Assembly (NCBI GenBank): GCA_036504155.1
Contig: DASXVQ010000101.1
Span: 1 to 64,000, forward strand
Reading direction: 5' to 3'
DNA length: 64,000 nt
Origin: JACRCT01 sp036504155
GTDB lineage: Bacteria; Myxococcota; Myxococcia; Myxococcales; UBA5297
Within the stretch, counting starts at the first letter, position 1. The number at the start of each line of letters is the position of its first letter. Shown here piece by piece: positions 42,169 through 51,127 of the stretch. The notes under the pieces are model-generated. The model did not search any database. It was not told the DNA's origin and was given only the letters and a program-made list of their open reading frames with translations. The position numbers and the translations under genes were made by a program.

Positions 42169-44400
42169 TCAGCTCGCCGTCCGCGTCTTCACCATCATCG
42201 AGATCTGGTAGTGCAGCTTGGGCACCTGCTTGACCAGCCGCTGGAACTCCTCGGCGCCGATGGCGAGCAGGCTGCAGTCCTCCAGCGCCACCACCGAGGC
42301 GGTGCGCGGCATCTCGCGGAAGGGCCCAGCCTCGCCCACGATCTGCCCGGGGTGGAGGATCACCGGCGCGCCGTTGACCAAGAGCGGGCTGCCGCCCTTG
42401 AACACCTGCAGCCGGCCCTCGACCACGATGAAGACGTCGCCCGGCCGCGCCCCTTCCTGGATGAGCGTCTGGCCCTGCGCGGCCTTCTCCTTGCGCGCCA
42501 CCCGCGCCAGATCGTTGACGGTGCTCACGGGCAGGTGCGCCAGGATGTCCACCGACTGGATGTTCGCCCGCTTGGCCCACAGGGCCTGAAGCTGGCCGGC
42601 GACGTTCTCCTGCTGCGCGAACTTGCGGAAGGCTTCGCCCGACACCCGCAACAGGCGCACCGGGGTGATGGCCCGCACCGTCGCGGTGCGCGGCGTGCCC
42701 ATGATCACCGCCATCTCGCCGAACACCTCGCCGGGGTGGATCTCCGCGACCCGGTGCGGCCGGTCGCCGCCGTCCTGGAGCACCACCTCGAGCTTGCCGG
42801 ACAGCACCACGAAGAAGTCCTGGGTCCGGTCGTTCTGGCGAACCACGATCTGCCCGCGGTTCACCGACAGCGGCGTGGCGGAGTCGAGCAGCGTGCCGAT
42901 CCACTCGTCCCGGCTGGTCTCGAAGGTCCGGTTCAGCGTGCGGAAGGCGCAGTCGCGCTCCAGCGGCGTCGGCCGGCTGTTCTCCGGGACCACCGTGTAG
43001 CGATAACCGGGCGCCGCCAGCGTGAAGCGATGCGCCTGGTCCTCGGACAGCTTGCCGGTGTGGACGTAGACGATGTTGGTGGAGCTGTTGGACTCGAAGT
43101 CCGCGGTCACGCCGTGGATGAGCCCGCCGCCGGCGTCGGAGACCACCAGGTCGCACTGCCGCTCGAAAAGCTCGTCCAGCTCTGCCTTGCGCAGCGGCGA
43201 GAGCACCCCCGCCTCCGCCGCCTTCTGGATCGCCGGGCGCGAGTTGTTGTCGCCGGTCAGGAGCACCCGGCGGTGCTGGCCCAGGTCCTCGCAGGAGAGC
43301 TCGACTCCGACGCAGGAGATGGAGTGCATCGTGTAGTGGAACTTCAGCGAAAGCCCCAGGAAGTCGAAGGGCTTTCCGGGCTCGACGTAGACGAGGTCGA
43401 AGGCCTCGTCCAGCAGCGCCCGCGGCCGGTCCACCTCGGGGTTCAGGATGGCCAGCTTGCGCCGGACGATCTCCGCGGTCTCGCGCGTGACGAAGAGCTG
43501 GATGCGCCGGCCCAGGTGCAACAGCGCCGAGACGCCCACCGCGTGGTCCTCGTGCGCGTGGGTGAGGATCATCCCCTCGATCTGGTTGAGGCTGATGCCG
43601 GAGGCCTCCAGCACCTGGCGGATGTACGGGCCGCTGTCCACGAGCAGGAAGTGCCCGGCGGCCTGGACGATCATGTTGCTGCACGGCCCGGCGATGTCGA
43701 AGCCGTTCGAGGCCCCCAGCGTGATGAGCTCCAGCTGCTGCGGCAGCACCGGCGTGGTGGCCTGGCTGATGGGCCGCGTGTACGGCGGCAGCTGCTCGCC
43801 CTCGACCTTGAGCTGGTACTCGCCGACGCGGTCTTCCGCGGTCGCGAAGGTGTAGGTGTTGCTGCCGTGGCTGTGCAGGGTGAGCCCGCCGAAGGCCGCC
43901 GTGCCCTCCCGGTCGAAGAACACCGGCTGCAGGAAGTCGTCGATCTGCGCGACGCCGCCGTCGGGGCGCTTGAGCGCCAGGAAGTGCGCCTCGCGGTCCA
44001 GGAGCTCGGCGAATTCCGCCCTGACGCCCGCCTCGCGCATCTCGCCCGACGTCAGGCCGAGCAGCGTCAGCCGCAGGTACTCGACCGCGTCCTTCCAGTC
44101 CCGCTCGTGGCAGAACACGGTCAGCTTCTTCTTCTTGGCGAACAGGCCCTGGACGAAGAGCGCGACGTACAGCGGGAACTCCAGCGCCCATTGCGCGATG
44201 CCGGCGTGCGAGCGGACATCCGGCAAAAGCCACGCGGTGACCTGCTTGCCCTTGGCGAAGCACGCCTTGGAGACCTCCTCCGGGAAGCCCAGCAGCACCT
44301 GCTCGTCGTCGGCGTGGATCACCACGGCGCCCGGCATCACCTCGTCGAGCTCGATCTTCATCGGGTCGTGCCCGCCCTGCGTCCGCGCGCCGCGCTCCAT
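42169..44400 (-). CDS. Metallo-beta-lactamase-fold protein with two cyclic-nucleotide-binding domains
   Basis: 743 residues from ATG 44400, with GGGAGGA 5 nt upstream. Residues about 20-220 are an uncharacterised N-terminal domain. The metallo-beta-lactamase domain (about 225-470) has THAHEDHAVGV (HxHxDH, metal ligands), HSISCVGVEL, LLTGDNN and VSDAGGGLIHG. Two cNMP-binding domains follow (about 490-610 and 615-735), each with the PGEVFGEMAVI- or PGQIVGEAGPF-type phosphate-binding cassette and a TATVRAIT/TASVVALE motif. The hydrolase is therefore likely controlled by cAMP or cGMP, and may itself be a nucleotide phosphodiesterase. It is convergent with the kinase-PilZ gene across the transposase module. 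Confidence 0.92.
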   Translation of the reverse strand: MERGARTQGGHDPMKIELDEVMPGAVVIHADDEQVLLGFPEEVSKACFAKGKQVTAWLLPDVRSHAGIAQWALEFPLYVALFVQGLFAKKKKLTVFCHERDWKDAVEYLRLTLLGLTSGEMREAGVRAEFAELLDREAHFLALKRPDGGVAQIDDFLQPVFFDREGTAAFGGLTLHSHGSNTYTFATAEDRVGEYQLKVEGEQLPPYTRPISQATTPVLPQQLELITLGASNGFDIAGPCSNMIVQAAGHFLLVDSGPYIRQVLEASGISLNQIEGMILTHAHEDHAVGVSALLHLGRRIQLFVTRETAEIVRRKLAILNPEVDRPRALLDEAFDLVYVEPGKPFDFLGLSLKFHYTMHSISCVGVELSCEDLGQHRRVLLTGDNNSRPAIQKAAEAGVLSPLRKAELDELFERQCDLVVSDAGGGLIHGVTADFESNSSTNIVYVHTGKLSEDQAHRFTLAAPGYRYTVVPENSRPTPLERDCAFRTLNRTFETSRDEWIGTLLDSATPLSVNRGQIVVRQNDRTQDFFVVLSGKLEVVLQDGGDRPHRVAEIHPGEVFGEMAVIMGTPRTATVRAITPVRLLRVSGEAFRKFAQQENVAGQLQALWAKRANIQSVDILAHLPVSTVNDLARVARKEKAAQGQTLIQEGARPGDVFIVVEGRLQVFKGGSPLLVNGAPVILHPGQIVGEAGPFREMPRTASVVALEDCSLLAIGAEEFQRLVKQVPKLHYQISMMVKTRTAS

Positions 44401-44499
44401 GGTTCCTCCCGTCCGGCCGAGGGCTCGCTCGCCGGGGATGGAGACGATAGCTTGCCGGGCCGAACCGGTGCGAGGGAAGGCCGGCTCTCACCCTTCGCC

Positions 44500-45000
44500 A
44501 TGAGCCCGCGCAAGAAGAAGTGGCTTCGCAACGGAGTCGAGGCGGCCCTCTTCCTCGTCGCGCTGCTCGGCGTGCGCGCCTGGCAGCACCGCGACGCCCC
44601 CAGCGGGCCGGCGCCGGCGGTCGCGGGGACGCTGGTGTCGAACGGGGCGCCAGCCTCGCTCGCCGCGCTGCGCGGCCGGCCGGTGATGGTGCACTTCTGG
44701 GCCACCTGGTGCTCGGTCTGCAACGCCGAGCGCGGCAACGTCGCGGCGGTGGCGAAGGACTATGCCGTGCTCGGCATCGCCGAGGACTCCGGCGGGGCCG
44801 AAAAGGTGCGCGCCTGGATGAGCGAGAACGGCGCGGAGTTCCCCACGGTGCTCGACGATGGAGAGATCGCTCGGGCGTTCGGGGTCAAGGCGTTCCCTAC
44901 CAGCTTCTTCGTAGGCAAGGACGGGGAGATCCGGTTCGTGGAGACGGGGTACACCACGGAGCTGGGGATGCGGCTGAGGCTGGCGCTGGCCGGCCGATAG
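44500..45000 (+). CDS. TlpA/ScsD-like membrane-anchored thioredoxin
   Basis: 166 residues. An N-terminal membrane anchor (VEAALFLVALLGVRAW, about 13-28) is followed by a thioredoxin fold with the active site WATWCSVC (Cys-x-x-Cys), HFWATW and the cis-Pro loop AFPTSFFVGKDG. It probably reduces disulfides in periplasmic proteins or supports cytochrome c biogenesis. It is divergent from the cNMP-binding gene (99-bp spacer). The ribosome site is weak. Confidence 0.9.
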   Translation: MSPRKKKWLRNGVEAALFLVALLGVRAWQHRDAPSGPAPAVAGTLVSNGAPASLAALRGRPVMVHFWATWCSVCNAERGNVAAVAKDYAVLGIAEDSGGAEKVRAWMSENGAEFPTVLDDGEIARAFGVKAFPTSFFVGKDGEIRFVETGYTTELGMRLRLALAGR

Positions 45001-45322
45001 GCGCTGGTTCGGCTTGCCGGGGCGGACCGACACCTCGGCTCTGGCACATAGGAAAGGGGTTGCAGGACCAAGCCCTCTCACCCGAGCCCGAGCTCCCTCG
45101 CGCGCCGGGTCAGGCTCTTGGGACACCGTCCATTGGCCATGTCACGTAAACATGACCTTAAGCCATTTACGGTCATGTTCACGGCACACGCCCATGGGCC
45201 CGCGTTCGCCTCGTACCCTGCCCTGCCCTGAACGGCCCTGGTCCAATCTCTCGAGTGCCCCTGCCTTCGTATGGGCCGCGCCCGGCGAGGCGAGCTGCGA
45301 CGCCTTCGAGACCCGCGCCGAA
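45001..45322. other. Convergent intergenic region (322 bp)
   Basis: No ORF with coding character. It is notable for a locally A/T-richer stretch around 45140-45182 that carries a long inverted repeat (see the separate entry). Neither flanking gene starts here, so an ordinary promoter function is not expected. Confidence 0.6.
45146..45182. promoter_or_regulatory. Inverted repeat, operator-like
   Basis: GTAAACATGACC (45146-45157) and GGTCATGTTCAC (45171-45182) are complementary except for one base; the inner 9 bp are perfect, with a 13-nt spacer. The half-site size and spacing suit a dimeric regulator, or a large hairpin. It lies between two convergent genes, about 140 bp from either stop. Confidence 0.4.
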
Positions 45323-45859
45323 TCAGTGATGGTGGTGGTGCTCGGCCTCGCGTGACTGCTCGGCGCGCTCCGGCTCCACTTCGGCCTCTTCGGCCGAAGA
45401 CACCGGCGGCGCCTCGGGCCGGGGCTCTTCACGCGGCAGCGAGCGTTCGATCTGCTCGCCCAGCGCGTCCAGCTCGTCCACATCGAAGCGCCGGCGCACC
45501 TCGGTGAAGAGCTCGATCTCCTCGTCGCTGACGTGCTGCACGAGCGCGTCGTGCAGCGCCTCCCAAGCCTGGTCGAACTCGGGCCCTCCCGCCTCGCCCG
45601 TCGCCTCCAGCCGATCCAGCCGCAGACGCAGCGGCTCGTGCTCGGAGAGCAGCGGCGCGGCCTCCACGAGGATCAGCCGCGGCGTGACCGCCGGGTAGAA
45701 CTGCGACTCCTCGGCCTGGAAGTGCGCTCTCGCCTCTCGCATGAACGCACCCAGCGCCGCCCGTCGCGCCGCGTCGCCCTTGGCAGTGGCCTCCCGCAGG
45801 TCCACCAGCAGGCCCTCCAACCGATCGTGCTGGGTCTGGAGCAGACGAAGGGCGTTCAT
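45323..45859 (-). CDS. Hemerythrin HHE domain protein with natural C-terminal His tail
   Basis: 178 residues from ATG 45859 (MNALRLLQTQHDRLEGLL). The four-helix hemerythrin pattern is visible: QHDRLE, HFQAEESQFYP, LSEHEPLRLRLDRLE and LVQHVSDEEIELF, supplying the His/Glu iron ligands. It may bind oxygen, or sense or protect against nitric oxide and iron stress. The tail is acidic and Pro-rich (REEPRPEAPPVSSAEEAEVEPE), ending EAEHHHHH, a run of five His at the very C-terminus that could bind metal. It sits 42 bp after the acyl-CoA dehydrogenase gene on the same strand. Confidence 0.88.
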   Translation of the reverse strand: MNALRLLQTQHDRLEGLLVDLREATAKGDAARRAALGAFMREARAHFQAEESQFYPAVTPRLILVEAAPLLSEHEPLRLRLDRLEATGEAGGPEFDQAWEALHDALVQHVSDEEIELFTEVRRRFDVDELDALGEQIERSLPREEPRPEAPPVSSAEEAEVEPERAEQSREAEHHHHH

Positions 45860-45901
45860 GGCCTGAAACGTGGGCGCCGCGGCCCCGCCAGGCAACCGCC
45901 G

Positions 45902-47599
45902 CTACTCGAGGACCGTGCGCTCGACCAGCGCCGCCGTGTCGTCCGCCTTCGGCTCGCGCGCCGGCTCGAGCGCGTTTCGCACCAGCCGCCGGGCCGCCGC
46001 TGCCGCCAAGTCCGCCCCCGCCCCGCCCAGCTTCGCCTGGTCGATCAGCAGCCCCACCGAGAAGGCGAGGTTGAACCGGTCGGCCCAGCGCCGCACGTGC
46101 ACCGCCTGCCGGGCCGGATCGGCGGCGAGCAACTGTCCCAGCTCGTCGGCGAGCCCGCGCGCGAGCTTGGCGACCGTCTCGGCCTCGCGCTCCAGGCCCG
46201 CCGGTGCAGCGGCCAGCCGGGCAGCGAGGTCCTCGAAGAGCGGCTCCTGCCCGCGCTCCTTCTGGCAGGTCCGCAGCACGTCGAGCAGGAGGATGTTCGT
46301 CGTGCCCTCCCAGACCGGCAGCACCTGCGCGTCGCGCAAGAGCCGCGCCGTGACGAAGTCCTCGATGTAGCCGTTGCCGCCGATGAGCTCGATGGCCTCG
46401 GAGGCCGCTGCGACGGAGAGCCGCGCCGTCCAGTACTTCACCAGCGGGGTCAGCAGACGCATGCGCCGCTCGTCGAGCGCCGAGCCGGCGTCGGCGCGGT
46501 CCACGTGCTCGGCGGTCTGGAAGGTCAGGGCGGTGGCGGCGAGGTGGTCGGCATGCAGGTTCGCCAGCGCCTCGCGGATGAGCGGGTGATCGAGCGCCGT
46601 CTTGCCGAAGGTCTTGCGCGCGCGCAGGTAGCGGGTCGCCTCCAGCGCCGCCCGGCGGACCACCGCGACCGAGGCCACCGCGTTGTACAGGCGCGAGCAG
46701 TTGAGCATCACCGTCATCGCCTTGAAGCCCTTGTCCACCGGGCCGACGAGCTCGGCCTCCACGCCGTCCAGGACGACCTCGCCGGTGGCCATGGAGCGCA
46801 CGCCCAGCTTGTCCTTGATGCGGTCGATGCGCAGGCCCGGCCGGTCGCCCTTCTCGCGGAGGACCAGGAAGAGCCCCAGGCCCTTGGTCCCGGCGTCCGC
46901 GCCGTCCGGCCGGCCGAGCGCGAGGATGACCTCGGCGTCGACGTTGGAGCAGAACCACTTCTCGCCGGTGAGCTTCCAGCGCTCGCCGTCCTTGACCGCG
47001 CGGGTCCCCGCAGCGCCGACGTCCGAGCCGCCCTGCTTCTCGGTCAGGAACATCGCCCCGCGCCACAGCCGCTCGACGTCGCGGGCGGCGAGGCGGGGGA
47101 TGACGCGCCTCTGCTGCTCCTCGGTGCCGTAGCGCTCGATGACGCGCGCCGCGCCGTCGGTCATGCAGATCGGGCAGTACAGGCCGCTCTCCGCCTGGCC
47201 GAACAGGTAGCCCAGCGCGTAGCCCATGACGTTCCCGGTGGCCGGGAAGCGCCGGCGGATCTCCGGGTCGTACTTGAGCCCGATCATCCCGGAGCCGTAG
47301 CCGATGCGCTCCATCTCCCGGTAGGCGGGGTGATGGACGATCTCGTCGATGCGCCGGCCGTAGGGGTCGAAGCTCTTGAGCTGCGGGCTCTGCTTGTCGG
47401 CGATGCGCGCCAGCGGGTCGACCCGCAGCGAGGCGTCGGCACCCATCCGGTCCAGCTGCGGCGCGAGCCAGGCCAGCGCCTCGGGGGAGAGCAGGCGCCG
47501 CAGCAGCGCCTGGAACGCGGGGTCGCTGCGCCACCAGTTGGCGTGGGGCTCGGGAACCTGGTCGACGATGCGGAACGGGGACTGCGGGGTCGTCTGCAT
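45902..47599 (-). CDS. AidB-like acyl-CoA dehydrogenase
   Basis: 565 residues from ATG 47599 with GGAGGA upstream. It has the three-domain FAD acyl-CoA dehydrogenase fold. The characteristic AidB-type segment is RGAMFLTEKQGGSDVGA, plus EKWFCSNVDAEVILALGRP, VRSMATGEVVLDGVEAELVG, RARKTFGKTALDHPLIREAL and ELIGGNGYIEDFVTARLLRDAQVLPVWEGTTNI. AidB-type proteins bind FAD and have been linked to alkylation stress, but the enzymatic role is not settled, and it could also be a branched-chain or fatty acyl-CoA dehydrogenase. It faces divergently from the frameshifted gene. Confidence 0.9.
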   Translation of the reverse strand: MQTTPQSPFRIVDQVPEPHANWWRSDPAFQALLRRLLSPEALAWLAPQLDRMGADASLRVDPLARIADKQSPQLKSFDPYGRRIDEIVHHPAYREMERIGYGSGMIGLKYDPEIRRRFPATGNVMGYALGYLFGQAESGLYCPICMTDGAARVIERYGTEEQQRRVIPRLAARDVERLWRGAMFLTEKQGGSDVGAAGTRAVKDGERWKLTGEKWFCSNVDAEVILALGRPDGADAGTKGLGLFLVLREKGDRPGLRIDRIKDKLGVRSMATGEVVLDGVEAELVGPVDKGFKAMTVMLNCSRLYNAVASVAVVRRAALEATRYLRARKTFGKTALDHPLIREALANLHADHLAATALTFQTAEHVDRADAGSALDERRMRLLTPLVKYWTARLSVAAASEAIELIGGNGYIEDFVTARLLRDAQVLPVWEGTTNILLLDVLRTCQKERGQEPLFEDLAARLAAAPAGLEREAETVAKLARGLADELGQLLAADPARQAVHVRRWADRFNLAFSVGLLIDQAKLGGAGADLAAAAARRLVRNALEPAREPKADDTAALVERTVLE

Positions 47600-47812
47600 G
47601 GCTTCCTCCGCCTTCTGGAACGAGCCGGGCATCTTGGACCGTCTCGCGGTCCGGGGCGCTGCGCTGGCACGGAGGTCGGGGCTTTCCGTCCCCTTCGCGA
47701 CGCCGCTGGATGGCCGACGTCCGCGCCCCCGCGCGGCAGGAAAGGATAATCCTGTCCGTCCGCGGCCGCAGGGAAGCGCAGACCCCGGAGCGCTCGGTGG
47801 CAGAATCGACCC

Positions 47813-48472
47813 ATGACCCGACCGATGAAGCTGAAGGTCGTCGCCGACTACCACCAGTTCCACCTGCGCGACGGCGAGAAGTTCGCCGACGTCTCCGACG
47901 GCTGGACCGTCCAGGCTACCGAAGACCGCGTGGCCGTGGCCGCTCACGTGGTGGCCATCGGGACGGTCGGCGACGGCGCCGTCGGCGTGACCGTCGAGAT
48001 CCTGGACAGCGAGCCCGCGCTGGATCTGGCCAAGGCCGACCACGCCACCGAGGCCAGCCTGCGCATCGTCTCCGGCTCGATGGCCGTCCTCGGCTGCACC
48101 GAGGAGTACGCAGCCGCGAAGCGGGTCAAGCTCGAGAACGGCTGGTGGCGAATCCGGACGCTACAGGCGGGTTTGGGCACAGCCAAGGAGTCGGCCCGCA
48201 TCCTTATATGGGTGGATCCGGCGTCCCGGGCACCCAGGGTCCTGAAGCGCTGGACTCCCCTGCCCGCCAAGCCATTGAAGACATTGGCGAAATCGCCCAA
48301 GAACCCCAAGCAGGCCGCGGCCTTGGCCCGTTCCGGAGAGACGGACGCCGCGCTGGAGGCGCTCACCCGCTTCGCCGACGCGGGCACGCCAAGCTCCCCA
48401 CCTGGTTTCCGGTCGCCTTCTGCCAGGTCGCACCCGACGTCCTGCTCGTCGATCCGGTGCTCACCAAGGTGA
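47813..48472 (+). CDS. Hypothetical protein, ComJ-like N-terminus, probably frameshifted
   Basis: 219 residues as it stands (MTRPMKLKVVADYHQFHLRD). The segment VVADYHQFHLRDGEKFADV recalls the ComJ/nuclease-inhibitor start (ISYHQF), but the match is weak. From about residue 190 the codons lose the high G/C third position, and the tail (SSPPGFRSPSARSHPTSCSS) looks out of frame. Meanwhile a coherent reading continues in the next frame to 48540. The last gene of this strand run is thus probably a frameshifted version of a longer protein. Function unknown. Confidence 0.55.
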   Translation: MTRPMKLKVVADYHQFHLRDGEKFADVSDGWTVQATEDRVAVAAHVVAIGTVGDGAVGVTVEILDSEPALDLAKADHATEASLRIVSGSMAVLGCTEEYAAAKRVKLENGWWRIRTLQAGLGTAKESARILIWVDPASRAPRVLKRWTPLPAKPLKTLAKSPKNPKQAAALARSGETDAALEALTRFADAGTPSSPPGFRSPSARSHPTSCSSIRCSPR

Positions 48473-48540
48473 TGACCCGCGAGCGCTGCGAGACCCTGTT
48501 GGCCACCGCGCGCGGGCCGGAAGCGGAAGCCAGCTCGTAG
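48382..48540 (+). pseudogene. Frame-shifted 3' continuation of the upstream hypothetical gene
   Basis: In the other frame it reads GHAKLPTWFPVAFCQV, then LLVDPVLTKVMTRERCETLL, ending EAEASS with TAG at 48538-48540. Nearly all its codons end in G or C, whereas the 47813 frame over the same bases does not. One missing base around 48383-48385 would explain it, whether real or a sequencing error. Confidence 0.6.
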
Positions 48541-48552
48541 CGGCAAGCGTCG

Positions 48553-50547
48553 TTACGGCTCGTACCAGATGGGGCTCGTCCAGGCCCGCTCCTGCACGGT
48601 TTTCAACCGCCCGGCCTCGTCGCACTGGACGGGCCGGTCCGCGCCGGTGGTCCTGAGGCAGTCCCAGCTCGACCAGCGGCAGGTCGGCGCCTCGAGCACC
48701 CGCACGTAGTAGAACGCCGGCACCGTGGGATCGAACGCCGGGTCCGTCCAGATCTGGAAGAAGCTCGCGTCGCCGTTCTGGTTCGCTCCGCACTTGGTGT
48801 CGTCGAACCCCGCGCCCGCCTTCGCGGACCTGGCGACCGTCTCCACCTTCTCGTGCACCGCGCCGTCCGCGCCCCGCCATCCCTTGACCACCTGGATCTC
48901 TTCGAGCGCGTTGCCGGGGGTCGCCGCGGTCCCGGGATCGGCGCTCGCCCGGATCACGAAGACCGGCGCCTTGCCCGCCGGAGCCGCCGGCAGCACCCCG
49001 CCCATGGGCACGCCGTCCGCGTAGGCCCTGGCCTCCCAACCGTCCGCCGGGGAGAAGTCCGAGGCATACTGGAAGCCGCCGAAGAAGCGGACCTGGATGC
49101 GCGTGCCGCTGGTGGCGAAGGTCTCGCGCCGACGCATGGCCGAGAAGATCGCGTCGCGCGAGTTCTCCTCCGCCCAGACGCCCGTCAGGCCGCCGGGGTT
49201 GGTGATGTACGTGTCGTGGGTGAGGTTCCCGGGCGAGAAGCGCTTCTGCGCGGTGTCGTCGACGATGCCGATGTGGCCCTCGAAGTCGTGCTCCTCGGTG
49301 CGCCCGACCGTGGCGTTGTGCGTGTCGGTCGTGGCCATGAAGGCCATGCGGTAGGGGTTGACGCCCAGCTCCTCGCGCATCCGCAAGCCCTCGAGCAGGA
49401 TGCCGCGGCCGTAGTCGTACTTCGAGGTGCAGCCCCGCAGCCGCATTCCCAGGGTGCCGACCCTCTCGCCGCAGTCCGTGGCGCCGTCCGGCCAGACCTG
49501 CTCGAAGCCGCAGGCCGCGTCGCCGCTCGTCGCGCCCAGGCCCTCGCGGCACTCGGAGGCGCCCTTGTTCTGGAAGATCTCGAAGAGCGGCTCCAGGTAC
49601 CCGCGCGCCCGGGCGCGGTACGCCCGCTCCTCCTTCGTCCGGCTGCCGGCCGGCTCGGGGGCGAACATGGCGCCGCTGGCGAGGTTGGTGTTGTGGGCCT
49701 CGGTCATCACATCGCAGCCCGGCAGGTCGAGCAGGCAGCTCTGCATCAGCCCCGCCCACAGGTGCCAGGCCGTCGGCGCCTCGTAGTGCGACAGCGGCAC
49801 CTCGGGGACCTTGGCGTTGCGGAAGAGCACCAGGCGGTGGAGGTTGTCGATGCCCGGCGTCGCCGTGTACTCGTAGCCCACGAACGCCGTGAAGCCGCAC
49901 GCCGCGGTCTTGTCGTCGGCGCCCTCGGCGGCCTGGCGGATCGCCCCCCACCGCCGGGCGCGCGCGTGCTCGACGCAGTCCGCCTCGCCCTCGCAGATGG
50001 GCACGCGCACCGGGACGGTCTCGGTGCACTCCACGCCGAAGCGGACGGTCCCCTGCTCGGGCTCCGATCGGTAGAGCTTGCAGATGTCGCTGTCGTAGGC
50101 GGCGTGCCCGGGCTCGGTGCACAGGGCGATCTCGCCGATGAACTCGATGTGGTCGCTGACCGCGGCGAAGTCGAGCGGCCGGGAGAGCTGGACCGTGCGC
50201 GGCCCGCCCTCGAAGGGGACGGCCTCGCCCTTGGCGTACCGGTACAGGTCCGCGGGGGTCGCCCGGTTGCCGTAGGCCCAGGCGTCGAACGAGAAGCCGG
50301 TGTGCGCGTGCAGGTCGCCGAAGAGCGCCCGGCGGGTCGGGGTGCGCGAGGCGCACTGCGGCCGCGTCTCCGAGTAGCTCCAGCCGGTGCCATCCTCGAG
50401 CTTGCCGAAGTCGATGCTGGGCAGCGCCGGCCCCTCCGGCCCGGCGTCGAGGCCCGCGAGCCCGGCGTCGGGCGCGTCCGCGGCCTTGGGACAGGCGGCC
50501 AGGAGCGAAGCCGCGGCAAGAGCGAGCAGGCGAAGGCGAAGGCGCAT
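48553..50547 (-). CDS. DUF3604 family lipoprotein (PHP-like)
   Basis: 664 residues from ATG 50547. The signal MRLRLRLLALAAASLLAAC gives Cys19 as lipid anchor. DUF3604 features: GDLHAHTGFSFDAWAYG (His-x-His metal site), DFAAVSDHIEFIGE, VGYEYTATPGIDNLHRLVLF, MTEAHNTNLASGAMF, FMATTDTHNATVGRTEEHDFEGH and TGVWAEENSRDAIFSAMRRRETFATSGTRI. The protein probably carries a PHP-type metal-dependent hydrolase on the cell surface. The exact reaction is not established. Stops 12 bp from the frameshifted gene in convergent orientation. Confidence 0.9.
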   Translation of the reverse strand: MRLRLRLLALAAASLLAACPKAADAPDAGLAGLDAGPEGPALPSIDFGKLEDGTGWSYSETRPQCASRTPTRRALFGDLHAHTGFSFDAWAYGNRATPADLYRYAKGEAVPFEGGPRTVQLSRPLDFAAVSDHIEFIGEIALCTEPGHAAYDSDICKLYRSEPEQGTVRFGVECTETVPVRVPICEGEADCVEHARARRWGAIRQAAEGADDKTAACGFTAFVGYEYTATPGIDNLHRLVLFRNAKVPEVPLSHYEAPTAWHLWAGLMQSCLLDLPGCDVMTEAHNTNLASGAMFAPEPAGSRTKEERAYRARARGYLEPLFEIFQNKGASECREGLGATSGDAACGFEQVWPDGATDCGERVGTLGMRLRGCTSKYDYGRGILLEGLRMREELGVNPYRMAFMATTDTHNATVGRTEEHDFEGHIGIVDDTAQKRFSPGNLTHDTYITNPGGLTGVWAEENSRDAIFSAMRRRETFATSGTRIQVRFFGGFQYASDFSPADGWEARAYADGVPMGGVLPAAPAGKAPVFVIRASADPGTAATPGNALEEIQVVKGWRGADGAVHEKVETVARSAKAGAGFDDTKCGANQNGDASFFQIWTDPAFDPTVPAFYYVRVLEAPTCRWSSWDCLRTTGADRPVQCDEAGRLKTVQERAWTSPIWYEP

Positions 50548-50712
50548 ACGCGGGGACCTCGAGCGAGGGGGCGCAAGATAGCCGGGCCGCTCCCACGCGG
50601 CCAAGGCGCAGGCAGGGAGGCGCGAGAGATCGCTCGCGGCAGGGTCACCGCCGCCGCCGATTCCGGGTGGGCGAGAGGCGCTCGCTAAATTAGAGGTCGC
50701 CGAGGGGGGACC

Positions 50713-50982
50713 TCAGGTAGCGGGCACGCAGACCTTCTTGTCCTTCTTGGTGGTGCAGAAGTCCTTGCCGGTGATGACGCAGCCCAGCTTCTCGCAGCTC
50801 GTGCGCCGGCCCGGGCTGTCGTGCCCGTCGTACTTGCACTCGTCGCAGCCGCCCGTGCTTCCGGGGCCGCAGACGAAGCACGAGCTGTCCGGGTCCTTGT
50901 CCTTCAGGCCTTCATCGGCGAAGGCAGGAGCGGCGACGAGCAGGACCACGAGTGCCAAAGCCTTCACCAGAGCAGTCTTCAC
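50713..50982 (-). CDS. Small secreted Cys-rich protein
   Basis: 89 residues if read from GTG 50982, which has GAGGAGG 6 nt upstream. The ATG at 50988 would overlap that site, so I choose the GTG. The signal peptide (VKTALVKALALVVLLVAAPAFA) is followed by eight Cys in CFVC, CDEC, SCEKLGC, FC and VC, with many Lys. This may be a disulfide-rich or metal-binding extracellular peptide. No family was recognised. Confidence 0.7.
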   Translation of the reverse strand: MKTALVKALALVVLLVAAPAFADEGLKDKDPDSSCFVCGPGSTGGCDECKYDGHDSPGRRTSCEKLGCVITGKDFCTTKKDKKVCVPAT

Positions 50983-51127
50983 GGGCATCCTCCTCACGCA
51001 AGCCGACCGACGAGTCGAGCAATGGATCCGAGTCTAGCCCGGCCGCCCGGGCCGGGCCATTCGCACCGCCGCCTTCCCAGGCGGCTGCTGGCGTCGGGCG
51101 CGGGGCCAGGGTAGTTTCCGCCCGCGC

